From assembly GCA_947589545.1 (NCBI GenBank), contig CANQBA010000015.1:1-61858 (forward strand): DNA of 61,858 bases, written 5' to 3'. The stretch is from an uncultured Oscillospiraceae bacterium. Lineage in GTDB: Bacteria; Bacillota; Clostridia; Oscillospirales; Oscillospiraceae. The position numbers were made by a program, and so were the translations under genes. Every line of letters begins with the position of its first letter. Within the stretch, counting starts at the first letter, position 1. Positions 7,693 to 15,839 of this stretch are shown in pieces. The notes beneath the pieces are model-generated. The model was not told the DNA's origin. It saw only the letters and a list, made by a program, of their open reading frames with translations, and made no database searches.

Positions 7693-8549
7693 ACAGGCTG
7701 ACCCTGGACGCCTGCGCCAAGCTGAATCTGACCCTGGACGTAGGGGAGAAAAGACCGGACGGTTACCATAACATGGAGATGATCATGCAGTCCGTATCCC
7801 TCTACGATACGGTTGACATAACATTAACAGCTAAAAAGGACATTAAAGTTATGTCAACCAAACCGAATTTGCCGACAGGTATACATAATCTTGCCGGAAA
7901 AGCAGCGAAAGCTTTCAAAAGTTATGTTAACTTGAACGATATCGGCGTAGAAGTTTACATAAATAAGAGAATTCCCGACAGGGCCGGGATGGCCGGCGGG
8001 AGCGCGGACGCGGCGGCGGTGATCCGGGGCCTGGACATACTGCTGGATACGCGCCTTTCCGCCGATGCCCTTTCCGCTATTGCGCTTTCCGTTGGCTCCG
8101 ACGTGCCCTTCTGCCTCTTTGGTGGCACGGCGCTGGCCTGCGGGCGTGGGGAGCTGCTTACGCCGCTGGCGGCTTTACCGGACTGCGGTATTCTCCTTGT
8201 GAAGCCGGATTTTTCCGTGTCCACCCCGGCGCTGTTTGCCGCCTTGGACGGCTGTCAGGTGAGGTTGCGGCCCGATACGCGGGGGGCCGTTGACGCGCTG
8301 TGTACCGGAGATATGAAGGCCCTGGCGGGGCGCATGGTCAATGTCTTTGAGGAGGCCCTGCCGGAGGCGGAGCGGCGGATCGTAGTTGACATAAAGTCGG
8401 AACTTCTCTCCGCCGGCGCGCTGGGGGCCTGCATGACGGGGACCGGCTCCGCCGTATTCGGGATCTTTCCCACCCTTGAGGACGCCCGGAGGGCCGATCT
8501 TGGGCGCTTTGGCGAAACTTTCGCCGTTTCTCCCGTGAAAAGTATTTGA
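7689..8549 (+). CDS. ispE: 4-diphosphocytidyl-2-C-methyl-D-erythritol kinase
   Basis: A 286-residue GHMP kinase of the MEP isoprenoid pathway; it phosphorylates CDP-ME at the 2-hydroxyl. Motif 1 AKLNLTL (residues 10-16), the ATP-binding motif PDRAGMAGGSADAAA (96-110), the catalytic Asp in VGSDVPFCLFGG (D138) and motif 3 ACMTGTGSAVFG are all present. ATG overlaps the aminotransferase stop. Odd: the stretch 7811-7975 is strikingly AT-rich (about one third G+C by hand count) with ATA, ACA and AAA codons unlike its neighbours, and carries several GTTRACATAA motifs, although the protein stays in frame and family-like. Confidence 0.9.
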   Translation: MNRLTLDACAKLNLTLDVGEKRPDGYHNMEMIMQSVSLYDTVDITLTAKKDIKVMSTKPNLPTGIHNLAGKAAKAFKSYVNLNDIGVEVYINKRIPDRAGMAGGSADAAAVIRGLDILLDTRLSADALSAIALSVGSDVPFCLFGGTALACGRGELLTPLAALPDCGILLVKPDFSVSTPALFAALDGCQVRLRPDTRGAVDALCTGDMKALAGRMVNVFEEALPEAERRIVVDIKSELLSAGALGACMTGTGSAVFGIFPTLEDARRADLGRFGETFAVSPVKSI

Positions 8550-8554
8550 ACCGC

Positions 8555-8584
8555 GTATAAAGGATAGAAAATCGGGCAATGATA
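8555..8584 (+). promoter_or_regulatory. Possible sigma-F promoter of spoIIR
   Basis: GTATA (8555-8559) and GGCAATGATA (8575-8584), 15 bases apart, resemble the sigma-F pattern GYWTA-N15-GGNRANANTW with one mismatch. In Bacillus spoIIR is a sigma-F gene, which supports the reading. It overlaps the ispE terminator stem. Confidence 0.4.
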
Positions 8585-8613
8585 TGCACACGCGGCATAC
8601 ATTGCCCGATTTT
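8569..8613 (+). terminator. Rho-independent terminator after ispE
   Basis: AAAATCGGGCAATG (8569-8582) pairs with CATTGCCCGATTTT (8599-8612), followed by a T run. It separates ispE from spoIIR. Confidence 0.75.
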
Positions 8614-8631
8614 TTTGAAAGGGTTCAAATC

Positions 8632-9237
8632 ATGAAGCTGAAAACCTGGGAGATCGCGCTGATTTGCGCGTTTTTAACTGTATTTGTGTGTGGATTTTCC
8701 CTCCGGCGGGAGGAGGCGGTGCTGTCCGGGAAGCTAGTGCGGCTCCATGTGGTGGCCAACTCCGATTCCGAGGAGGATCAGGCGCTGAAGCTGCGGGTGC
8801 GGGATGCGGTGCTGGCGTATTTAAGGCCCCGCCTGGAGGGCGTGCAGGACGCGGAGGAGGCCCGCCGGATCCTGGACGGGAGCCTGGAGGGGATCCTGGA
8901 GGCCGCCGGGGCGGTGACAGACGTGGAGGGCGCCGGATATGGCGTTACCGCGTCCCTGTGCAGGGAGAGCTTTCCCACCACGCAGTATGACAACTTCGCC
9001 CTGCCGGCGGGGGAATACCTGTCCCTGCGGGTGAAGCTGGGGGAGGCCGCCGGCCACAACTGGTGGTGTGTGGTGTTCCCGCCCATCTGTGACGCCGGCG
9101 TTATCGACACGGACACCGCCAGCGCCATCGGCCTTACCGGGAAGGAGGCGAAGCTCATCACCGCCGACGGGCCGGGGTATGTGGTGAAATTTCGCCTGAT
9201 GGACTGGATCGGGTCGTTCCTCTCCCTGTTTAAATAA
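8632..9237 (+). CDS. spoIIR: Stage II sporulation protein R
   Basis: A 201-residue exported protein made in the forespore that triggers SpoIIGA to process pro-sigma-E in the mother cell. Residues 7-25 are a membrane or signal segment (IALICAFLTVFVCGFSL); the family signature follows (VRLHVVANSDSEEDQALKLR is split around residues 37-56), with NWWCVVFPPICD near the middle. ATG 8632 is used because AAAGGG lies upstream and the longer frame runs back into the ispE terminator. It stands alone between two terminators. Its presence indicates an endospore former. Confidence 0.93.
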   Translation: MKLKTWEIALICAFLTVFVCGFSLRREEAVLSGKLVRLHVVANSDSEEDQALKLRVRDAVLAYLRPRLEGVQDAEEARRILDGSLEGILEAAGAVTDVEGAGYGVTASLCRESFPTTQYDNFALPAGEYLSLRVKLGEAAGHNWWCVVFPPICDAGVIDTDTASAIGLTGKEAKLITADGPGYVVKFRLMDWIGSFLSLFK

Positions 9238-9285
9238 GTTAACATAAAACATCCCACCTTACGGTGGGATGTTTTATGTTAACTT
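9236..9285. terminator. Bidirectional terminator with 23-bp perfect stem
   Basis: The arms 9236-9258 and 9263-9285 are perfectly complementary over 23 bp with a TTAC loop. The core CATCCCACC/GGTGGGATG is flanked by A- and T-rich arms, so it can end both spoIIR (+) and the LTA-synthase operon (-). The outer arms are copies of GTTRACATAA. The stem is much longer than needed for termination. Confidence 0.8.
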
Positions 9286-9296
9286 TACGTCTTATG

Positions 9297-11660
9297 TCAA
9301 CTAAAGAGGGCCTTGTAATAGTCTTCGCTGATGATGAGCTTGGCGTATTTGATCTTGCCGCTGACAAGCTTCTTGACGCTGGAGACGTAGTCCTCATCCA
9401 CGGTGACGCCCTCCTTGGGGGTGAAGGTCTTGGAGACGGCGTCGTAGGTGCCGGCGGCGGTGATCCAGCTGTTGCCCTGGCCGTGGTTGTCGGCGAAGAT
9501 GACCAGGGGCATGGAGCTGGAATATTTGTCCGGCTCGTAGTTGGTGGCGAAGATGTCCCGGCCGGAGTAGAGGCGGGAATCGTAGGGCAGGCCGAAGAGG
9601 TTGGCCAGGGTGGGCACCAGATCGCAGGAGTAGCAGGGGGTGTCCACGGTGACGGGCTCGCGGATGGAGGGCGACCACATGATGAGGGTGGTCTTGTAGC
9701 GGGAGGTATCCGTCTCCGTGTCCTCCACGCCCCGCAGCTCGTTGTAGTAGTCGCACTCGTCGGTGAGCATCCGGTAGGGGTAGTGGTCGGTGCTGAGGAC
9801 GATCAGGGTGTCGTCGGCGATGCCGGCGCTCTCCAGCTTTTCCACCAGGTATTTCATCCCGGCCTCCAGCTCCAGGTTGGCGGCGATGTACGCCTGAACC
9901 ACGGGAGAGGCGTCGGGATAGGCGGCCTCGGCGGCGGCCCGGTTTTTGCGGGACATATCGTTGTTGGCCCAGGTCCACACCGAATGGGCGCTGACGGACA
10001 TGTAGTAGGTGTGGAAGGGCTTGCCGGTCTTCAGGTACTCGTCGATATATTTGTCCGCCGTGACCTGCATCAGAGTCAGGTCAGATTTGGGGAACTGGTC
10101 GATCTCGTCCTGGGGCCAATCCAGCTTTTGCCCGTTGACGCCGCCGTCAAAGGTGTAGTAGTCGTAGCCGAAGTCCTTGAGGTACTCGTTGCGGCGGTAG
10201 AACTTGTACTTGTGGTTGTGGTAGGCGTTGACGTTGTAGCCGGCGTTGTTAAAGAGGTGCCCCAGCGTCAGGGGCATCTGATTGCCGATGACGGCGTAGA
10301 TGGTGTACTTGCCGCTTACCCAGTTGGGGATGACGCCGGTGAGATTGGCAAACTCGCCGCCGGCGGTGGACATGGTCCAGTCGGGCTGGTAGTAGTCGTT
10401 GAAGACGAAGCCCTCATGGCTCAGCTTCCACAGGGTGGGCGTCAGCTCCGGGCTCATGACCGCCGTGGAGAAGGACTCCGCCGTGATGAAGATGAGATTT
10501 TTCCCCTTGAATAGACCCGTGTATTCGTTCTGCTTTGAGGGGGTCAGGGAGCCGAAATACTCATGCATCTGCTTCAGCGTCTTGTCGGAGGCGGAGGCCG
10601 CCAGGGCGTCGAAGTCGATATCCAGGGTGTTGTAGCCGTACACCACGGGTGTGGGGGGCGCGGTATCCTCCGTGGTGTCGCCGGTGGGCTCGGACGTGGA
10701 GTCCCCGCCGGTGTCGGGAGGCGTCGTATCAGGCGGATCCGTGTCCGGGGGCGTGGTGTCGTCCTCGACGTAGCCGCTCATATCCTCCTCGGGGGTACCG
10801 AACACGGCGTATTCCAGCTCCAGCCGCACCGTGGCCGTCAGGCCGAAGGCGGGGATGGCGTTGGTGACGGAGAAATCGTAGGTGTAGGCCGCCTTGGTGG
10901 CCCCGAAGGCGGAGAGGCCCCACCCGCCCAGTTGGAAAAGCACAGCCGCCGCCAGGACGGTGAGCCGGATGGCCCAGGAGCACCCGCGCTTGTAGACGAT
11001 CCGCCGGCGCAGAAGGCAGAACACCGCCAGGGGGATCAGGGAGAGCAGAATGAAAGGAAGGATCTTCCAGATGGTGTCCAGCGTCTCTGCCTGGAAGTCC
11101 CCGGCCACCTCGCCGCCCACGGAAAATACGGTGGTGAGGCCGAAATAGGTGGAGAAGAACGACCGGACGCCCCGCTCCACGCAGGTGACGAAGATCGTGA
11201 AGAACAGCAGCAGAGCGCCCAAAAGGCGGGAAACGCCCTTTTTGGGGATCACATCCAGTAGTATAAAGGTCACCAGTCCCGCCGCCAGGGAGAAGAGCAG
11301 GATACGCAACAGCGCCATATCCCAGAAGGGGGTGAACTGGCGATCGAAGGCCCGCAGCAGAACCTCCTCATAAAGCACCGTCGCCGGAAAGAAGAAAATG
11401 GAAAAAAGCGGCCCTGTCCTGGGCTTTTTCCGCCGGACAACGGGGGCGGCGGCGCGCTTGGCGCTGTCCGTCTGCCGCCGGGGCGTCTCCGCCGGGAGCT
11501 GTGCCGGCCTCGCTGTCCGGCGGGGCTCCGGGGCGCGGCTCGCTTTATCCTGCCGCGCCGGATCCCAGGCCTCCACCCGCGGGTGATAGGCCCTGGGGGG
11601 CGCGGGCGGCGCCTCCCGGGGAAGCTCCTCAAAAGCGTCTTCGTTTTGCTCGTCTCTCAT
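9297..11660 (-). CDS. LTA-synthase-like membrane sulfatase (paralogue 1)
   Basis: A 787-residue protein of the LtaS/OpgB alkaline-phosphatase superfamily, which moves glycerol-phosphate or similar groups on the outer membrane face. Layout: basic Pro/Arg-rich cytoplasmic leader (1-82), about five membrane helices (84-260), a Pro/Thr/Asp-rich linker (298-338), then the extracellular catalytic domain. Metal and catalytic residues match LtaS: E395 in TAESFS, nucleophile T432 in STAGGEF, D625-H626 in STDHYPY. ATG 11660 is preferred over GTG 11672 for its spacing to GGGAG. Last gene of the operon, ending at a strong terminator. Substrate unproven. Confidence 0.85.
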   Translation of the reverse strand: MRDEQNEDAFEELPREAPPAPPRAYHPRVEAWDPARQDKASRAPEPRRTARPAQLPAETPRRQTDSAKRAAAPVVRRKKPRTGPLFSIFFFPATVLYEEVLLRAFDRQFTPFWDMALLRILLFSLAAGLVTFILLDVIPKKGVSRLLGALLLFFTIFVTCVERGVRSFFSTYFGLTTVFSVGGEVAGDFQAETLDTIWKILPFILLSLIPLAVFCLLRRRIVYKRGCSWAIRLTVLAAAVLFQLGGWGLSAFGATKAAYTYDFSVTNAIPAFGLTATVRLELEYAVFGTPEEDMSGYVEDDTTPPDTDPPDTTPPDTGGDSTSEPTGDTTEDTAPPTPVVYGYNTLDIDFDALAASASDKTLKQMHEYFGSLTPSKQNEYTGLFKGKNLIFITAESFSTAVMSPELTPTLWKLSHEGFVFNDYYQPDWTMSTAGGEFANLTGVIPNWVSGKYTIYAVIGNQMPLTLGHLFNNAGYNVNAYHNHKYKFYRRNEYLKDFGYDYYTFDGGVNGQKLDWPQDEIDQFPKSDLTLMQVTADKYIDEYLKTGKPFHTYYMSVSAHSVWTWANNDMSRKNRAAAEAAYPDASPVVQAYIAANLELEAGMKYLVEKLESAGIADDTLIVLSTDHYPYRMLTDECDYYNELRGVEDTETDTSRYKTTLIMWSPSIREPVTVDTPCYSCDLVPTLANLFGLPYDSRLYSGRDIFATNYEPDKYSSSMPLVIFADNHGQGNSWITAAGTYDAVSKTFTPKEGVTVDEDYVSSVKKLVSGKIKYAKLIISEDYYKALFS

Positions 11661-11695
11661 TTTTTCTCCCACCCCTTCAGGTTTTCAATAGAAGG

Positions 11696-14290
11696 TTACT
11701 TGAAGATCTTGCTGTAGTAGTCCTCGGTGATGATCTTTTTGGACATCTGGATCTTGCCGGACACCAGGCTCTTGACCTTGGAGACGTAGTCGTCGGCCAC
11801 GGTGACGCCCTCGTTGGGGGTGAAGGTCTTGGTGCTGGCCTCGTAGGTGCCGGCGGCGGTGATCCAGCTGTTGCCCTGGCCGTGGTTGTTGGCGAAGATG
11901 ACCAGGGGCATACAGGTGGAATATTTGTCCGCCTCGTAGTTGGTGGCGAAGATATCCCGGCCCGTGTAGAGGCGGGAGTCGTACTCCAGCCCGAAGAGGT
12001 TAGCCACGGTGGGGACGATATCGCAGGAGTAGCAGGGGGTGTCCACCACCGTTCGGGGGATGGAGGCGGACCACATCAGCAGGGTGTTGCGGTAGCGGCT
12101 GGTGACCTTCTCGTCGTCCTTGGGCCGCCCGAAGAGGACGTTCAGCTCATTGTAATAGTCGGTGGTATTGCCCTGTTGGCTGTTGCCCTGGTAGAGGAAG
12201 TAGGGGTAGTGGTCGGCGCACATGACGATCAGCGTGTCGTCGGCGATGCCCGCGTTCTCCAGCTTCTTTACCAGCGCCTCCAGGGCCCGGTCCACCTCGA
12301 TGTTGGCGGCCAGGTAGGCCGCGCAGGGGTCGGAGAGGGTGGGATACTTGGCCTTTATCAGATCCTTATACTTGGTGGCCCACTTGTTCCCGGAGAATTT
12401 CCAGGGGCCGTGGCCGGAGATGGTCATATAGTAGGCGTGGAAGGGCTGGCCCGTCTGAAGGTAGTTGTTGATATACTGGTCGGCGGTGGCCTCGATCATC
12501 TCCGTATCCGAGCGAAGCCAGCCGGTAGTGGGCAGCTCCAGCCCCAGACCGATGGCCTTGAAATCATAGCCGTAGGTGGTCAGATATTTGTTGCGGCTGT
12601 AAAAATCGTAGTCCCCGTTGTGCCAGGCCGGGGTGGCGTAGCCGATGGCCCGGAACATGTTGCCCAGGGTGGTGGACATGTCGTTGTTGATGGACTGCCG
12701 GGGGGAGTCGGACTTGGAGACCCAGTTGGGGATGACGCCGGTGGTGACGGAGAATTCGCCCCCGGCGGTGGACAGCGTCCAGTCAGGCTGGTAGAAGTTG
12801 GTGAAGACGAAGCCCTCCTGCTGGGTCATCCGGTAGAGGGTGGGCGTCAGCTCCGGGTCGATGACGTAGTCGTCAAAGGACTCCGCGCAGATGAGGATCA
12901 GGTTCTTCCCCTTGAAAAGCCCCGTGTACTGGTTCTGCTGGGAGGGGGTCAGGGAGCCGAAATACTCGTGCATCTGCTTCAGCGTCTTGTTGGAGGTGGA
13001 GGCCGCCAGGGCGTCGAAGTCGATATCCAGGGTGTTGAAGCCATACTCTATGGGCTGGGGCGGCGTGGTGTCGGTGGAATCGCCGGTGGGATCGGTGGAG
13101 TCCCCGGTGTCGCCGGTGGAATCGCCGGTATCGCCGGCGCTGTCGCTTGAGCTGTCGCCGGTGGAGCCGCCGGTTTCGTCGCCGCTGGGCAGGAAGCCGG
13201 AGATATCCGCCTCCGGTGTGCCGAAGATCGCGTATTTGAATTCCAGACGTACGGCGGTGGCCAGGCCGAACTGGGGGATGGCGGCGGGGGTGGTGAAGTC
13301 GTAGGTGTAGGCGGCCTTGGCGGAGCCGATGTTGGAGAACATGAAGCCGAAAAGCCCGCAGATTGCCGCCAGAAATACCACCAGCACCCTGGTCAGCCAC
13401 TGTTGGCCCCGCTCGCGGATGATGGTGGCGCGCAGGAGGATAAAGAGGACGAAGGGAATCAGGGACAGGAGAATGAAGAACAGGATGACCTTGATGGTGG
13501 TGATGATGTTCTCCCCGAAGTTGCCCACCACGTTCCCGGCCACGCCCGCGCCGGCCAGGACACCGTAGTACATGTTGAAGGTGGCCTTCATGCCCCGCTC
13601 CACGCAGAGGATCACGATGAAGATGAAAATCAGCACGCCGCCCAGGATCCGGGAGACCTTCTTGGAGGGGATGATGTCCAGAAGGAAGAACACCAAAAAG
13701 CCGTAGGCCAGGGAGAAAAAGAGGATGGGGAGGAACCCCGCGCCGAAGAAATGCACATCCGGGTCGTAGAGGCGCAGCAGAAGCTCGTGGAACAGCAGGA
13801 TGCAGGGGAAGAAGAGGGCGGAAAAGAGGGGAGACCCCTTGACGCCCCTTTTGCCCCGGCCCGAGCGGTTGGAGCGGCCCCCGCCGGAGGCGGAGGAGCG
13901 GTAGGAACCGCCGCCGGACGCGCGGTACGCGCCGCTCCCGGAGGAGGAGCTTCCGCCGGAGGATCGACCGGCGGAGGCGGACGGCCTGCCGCTGGAGGGC
14001 GTCCTGCCGGAAGTAGTCCTGCCGGTGGAGGAAGCCCTGCCGGAGGCAGTCCTGCTTGAGGTAGTCCGAACCGTGCCGACGGCGGGGGAGTGATAACCGG
14101 CCGGCTCCGTCCGCCGGGAGTAGGGATCGTCGAAGCCCAGGCTGAAGCTGTCCGGATCCGGGGAGGCGGAGCCTGAGTCCTTTAAAAAGTCGTAGTCCGG
14201 ATCCGAGAGGAAGTCGGAGGTAAAGTCCGAGGTAAAATCTGCGGAAAAATCGTCTCCGAACTCCTTGCTCCATTCATTTTGCTTGTCCAT
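11696..14290 (-). CDS. LTA-synthase-like membrane sulfatase (paralogue 2)
   Basis: An 864-residue paralogue of the next gene, very similar from the membrane region on. Residues 1-150 form an acidic then Ser/Gly/Arg-rich low-complexity cytoplasmic tail; about five membrane helices follow (155-325); a TGDST-repeat linker spans 374-408. The catalytic residues are kept: E470 in CAESF, T508 in STAGGEF, and a later ADHYPY. GGAGAT precedes ATG 14290. The tandem pair points to a recent duplication with divergence mostly in the tails and linkers. It may make or prime a polyanionic envelope polymer together with the deacetylase upstream. Confidence 0.85.
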   Translation of the reverse strand: MDKQNEWSKEFGDDFSADFTSDFTSDFLSDPDYDFLKDSGSASPDPDSFSLGFDDPYSRRTEPAGYHSPAVGTVRTTSSRTASGRASSTGRTTSGRTPSSGRPSASAGRSSGGSSSSGSGAYRASGGGSYRSSASGGGRSNRSGRGKRGVKGSPLFSALFFPCILLFHELLLRLYDPDVHFFGAGFLPILFFSLAYGFLVFFLLDIIPSKKVSRILGGVLIFIFIVILCVERGMKATFNMYYGVLAGAGVAGNVVGNFGENIITTIKVILFFILLSLIPFVLFILLRATIIRERGQQWLTRVLVVFLAAICGLFGFMFSNIGSAKAAYTYDFTTPAAIPQFGLATAVRLEFKYAIFGTPEADISGFLPSGDETGGSTGDSSSDSAGDTGDSTGDTGDSTDPTGDSTDTTPPQPIEYGFNTLDIDFDALAASTSNKTLKQMHEYFGSLTPSQQNQYTGLFKGKNLILICAESFDDYVIDPELTPTLYRMTQQEGFVFTNFYQPDWTLSTAGGEFSVTTGVIPNWVSKSDSPRQSINNDMSTTLGNMFRAIGYATPAWHNGDYDFYSRNKYLTTYGYDFKAIGLGLELPTTGWLRSDTEMIEATADQYINNYLQTGQPFHAYYMTISGHGPWKFSGNKWATKYKDLIKAKYPTLSDPCAAYLAANIEVDRALEALVKKLENAGIADDTLIVMCADHYPYFLYQGNSQQGNTTDYYNELNVLFGRPKDDEKVTSRYRNTLLMWSASIPRTVVDTPCYSCDIVPTVANLFGLEYDSRLYTGRDIFATNYEADKYSTCMPLVIFANNHGQGNSWITAAGTYEASTKTFTPNEGVTVADDYVSKVKSLVSGKIQMSKKIITEDYYSKIFK

Positions 14291-14324
14291 TGCTTAAATC
14301 TCCAATCTGTTCCTGATTGAACGG

Positions 14325-15635
14325 TCATTCTTCGGGGTCGCTGAAATCGTAGCCGTAATCCGGCCGCACGTCGTAGTCGAAGACCTCCTTGGCGTCGAAG
14401 AGGTGCAGATACCGCTGCCGGGAGTTGCGCAGGGTGACGCCGTCGGCGTGGAGCCGGTCGCAGATGACGGCGGAGATATCGGTCTTCTCCGTGGCGAAGG
14501 ACTCGGTGCCCATGGAGCAGAAGATGCGGAAGCCCTCGCTTTGCAGATATTTGAACATGTCGCCGGTCTTGTGCCAGTCGTCGCCGCCGTCGGGCTTGGC
14601 CCCGTTGGGGTAGAGGTAGATGACGGTGTTGCCCACAAGGTCGCCCACGTCCTGATACCAGCGGTTCAGGTCGCGCTTGATGGCGTCCACGTCATATTTC
14701 TTGTTGGACAGGTTGATATGGCCCCAGGTGTGGCAGCCGAAATACCAGCCCGTCTCAGTAAGCCGCGCGATGATGGGCTTCACCGCCTCTATCTCCGAGG
14801 CGCGAAAGGCCTCCTGCTCCTCGGTCATGCCGGTGGTGATGGTGTTGGTGCGGTAGCCGAAGATGCCCTCGTAGCCGGTGAGGGACAGGCACGCCTTGGC
14901 GCCGTTGTAGGAGAAGTCCGGGTGCTCCCGGACGAAGGCGTCCAGGATCGGGATGGCGTCCAGGTCCCGGGAGACGATCTGCCCGCCGGGGCCGTGGCCG
15001 TAGGCGGCGATCTGCCCCTCCTCGTCCAGCACCAGCTTTTCCATGAAGCCCTGTCCGAAATAGCTCTCGTAGTAGCAGGGATCGTCGATGGAGATGACCA
15101 GGGGCTTTTTCCCCTTGGGGAGACGCAGGGTGTTTTTCACCATGCGCCGCTGGTTGCGGCCCACGTTCCGCTCCGTCCAGACGGTGTTCAGGTTCACCAG
15201 GATGTAATCGTTGTCGTAGAGCTGCTGGAGGATCCTTTTGAACTCGTTCACCGTCACGGTCAGGCTGTCGTAGGTCTTCTCGTAGCCGTCCCCGTCAAAG
15301 GCCAGCTCCGGGAAGGCGATGACCATGTGGAACATCAGATGCTCCACCACGCCGTTGTAGTCCGTCAGCTCCTCCTCGGGCCAGACATAGGGGCGGTAGG
15401 TGTAGTCCACGGGCTCAGGCTCCGTGGTGTTGAGCTCCTCCTCCCACCGGTCCAGCTCCTCGTCCCGCTTTTTCTTCTCCTCCAGGGCGGCCTGCTCCTC
15501 CTGGCGGCGCTGTTCCTCCTTCTGGGCGTTCAGCCATTTCCAGCTGTCCTCGCTGCGCTTGCAGGAGGTCAGGAAAAGGGACAGCGTCAGGCATATGATC
15601 AGTGTGAGGGCGACGCCCCGTTGACGCGTTCTCAT
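14325..15635 (-). CDS. Lipoprotein polysaccharide deacetylase (NodB-like)
   Basis: A 436-residue lipoprotein: signal peptide with lipobox LFLTSC ending at about Cys25, then a charged Glu/Lys/Gln-rich spacer (30-70), then a CE4 deacetylase domain. The metal site is recognisable as HTWGH (motif 2, HxxxH); motif 1 reads SIDDPCYY instead of the usual TFDDG. It would remove acetyl groups from an envelope glycan. ATG 15635 is chosen because GGAG precedes it and the lipoprotein signal then starts at residue 2. First gene of the operon with the two LTA-synthase-like genes (34-base gap). Confidence 0.82.
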   Translation of the reverse strand: MRTRQRGVALTLIICLTLSLFLTSCKRSEDSWKWLNAQKEEQRRQEEQAALEEKKKRDEELDRWEEELNTTEPEPVDYTYRPYVWPEEELTDYNGVVEHLMFHMVIAFPELAFDGDGYEKTYDSLTVTVNEFKRILQQLYDNDYILVNLNTVWTERNVGRNQRRMVKNTLRLPKGKKPLVISIDDPCYYESYFGQGFMEKLVLDEEGQIAAYGHGPGGQIVSRDLDAIPILDAFVREHPDFSYNGAKACLSLTGYEGIFGYRTNTITTGMTEEQEAFRASEIEAVKPIIARLTETGWYFGCHTWGHINLSNKKYDVDAIKRDLNRWYQDVGDLVGNTVIYLYPNGAKPDGGDDWHKTGDMFKYLQSEGFRIFCSMGTESFATEKTDISAVICDRLHADGVTLRNSRQRYLHLFDAKEVFDYDVRPDYGYDFSDPEE

Positions 15636-15678
15636 CCGTAAAACTCCGTTTCTCTGAAATGGTATATCACAACAGCTT

Positions 15679-15710
15679 ATTATACACCATCCGGCGACAA
15701 AAAGAAACAA
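15679..15710 (-). promoter_or_regulatory. Possible promoter of the deacetylase operon
   Basis: A perfect -10 TATAAT (minus strand, 15684-15679) lies about 45 bases before the start. The nearest -35-like TTGTTT (15710-15705) is 20 bases away, longer than ideal, so the promoter may be regulated or the -35 may be another element. Confidence 0.4.
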
Positions 15711-15728
15711 CTATCGCGTGAAAAAAGG

Positions 15729-15757
15729 TTACAAAATCCATATCATTGTGTTATAAT
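15729..15757 (+). promoter_or_regulatory. Sigma-A promoter of addBA
   Basis: TTACAA (15729-15734), 17-base spacer, TATAAT (15752-15757). Divergent from the deacetylase operon. Confidence 0.7.
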
Positions 15758-15839
15758 CTCTTTAAGAGTATCTTATTCAGAGTCATCATACCTCAAATTT
15801 GCATCAAATCCGCATCATATGCCTGTGCCGGGAGGAAAT

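Larger units (their letters stand above)
7811..9301. repeat. Cluster of seven GTTRACATAA motifs
   Basis: Copies at 7812-7821 (+), 7849-7858 (-), 7922-7931 (-), 8385-8394 (+), 9238-9247 (+), 9274-9283 (-) and 9292-9301 (-). The first two are extended to a perfect 12-base inverted pair (GGTTGACATAAC at 7811-7822 and its complement at 7848-7859). One further copy is at 24872-24881; I saw no others in the window. The function is unknown. Confidence 0.6.

Noticed and set aside
9264-13150. Long plus-strand open frames opposite the two LTA-synthase-like genes
   Set aside because: They are Val/Gly/Asp-rich shadows of the minus-strand genes without recognisable domains or start signals.
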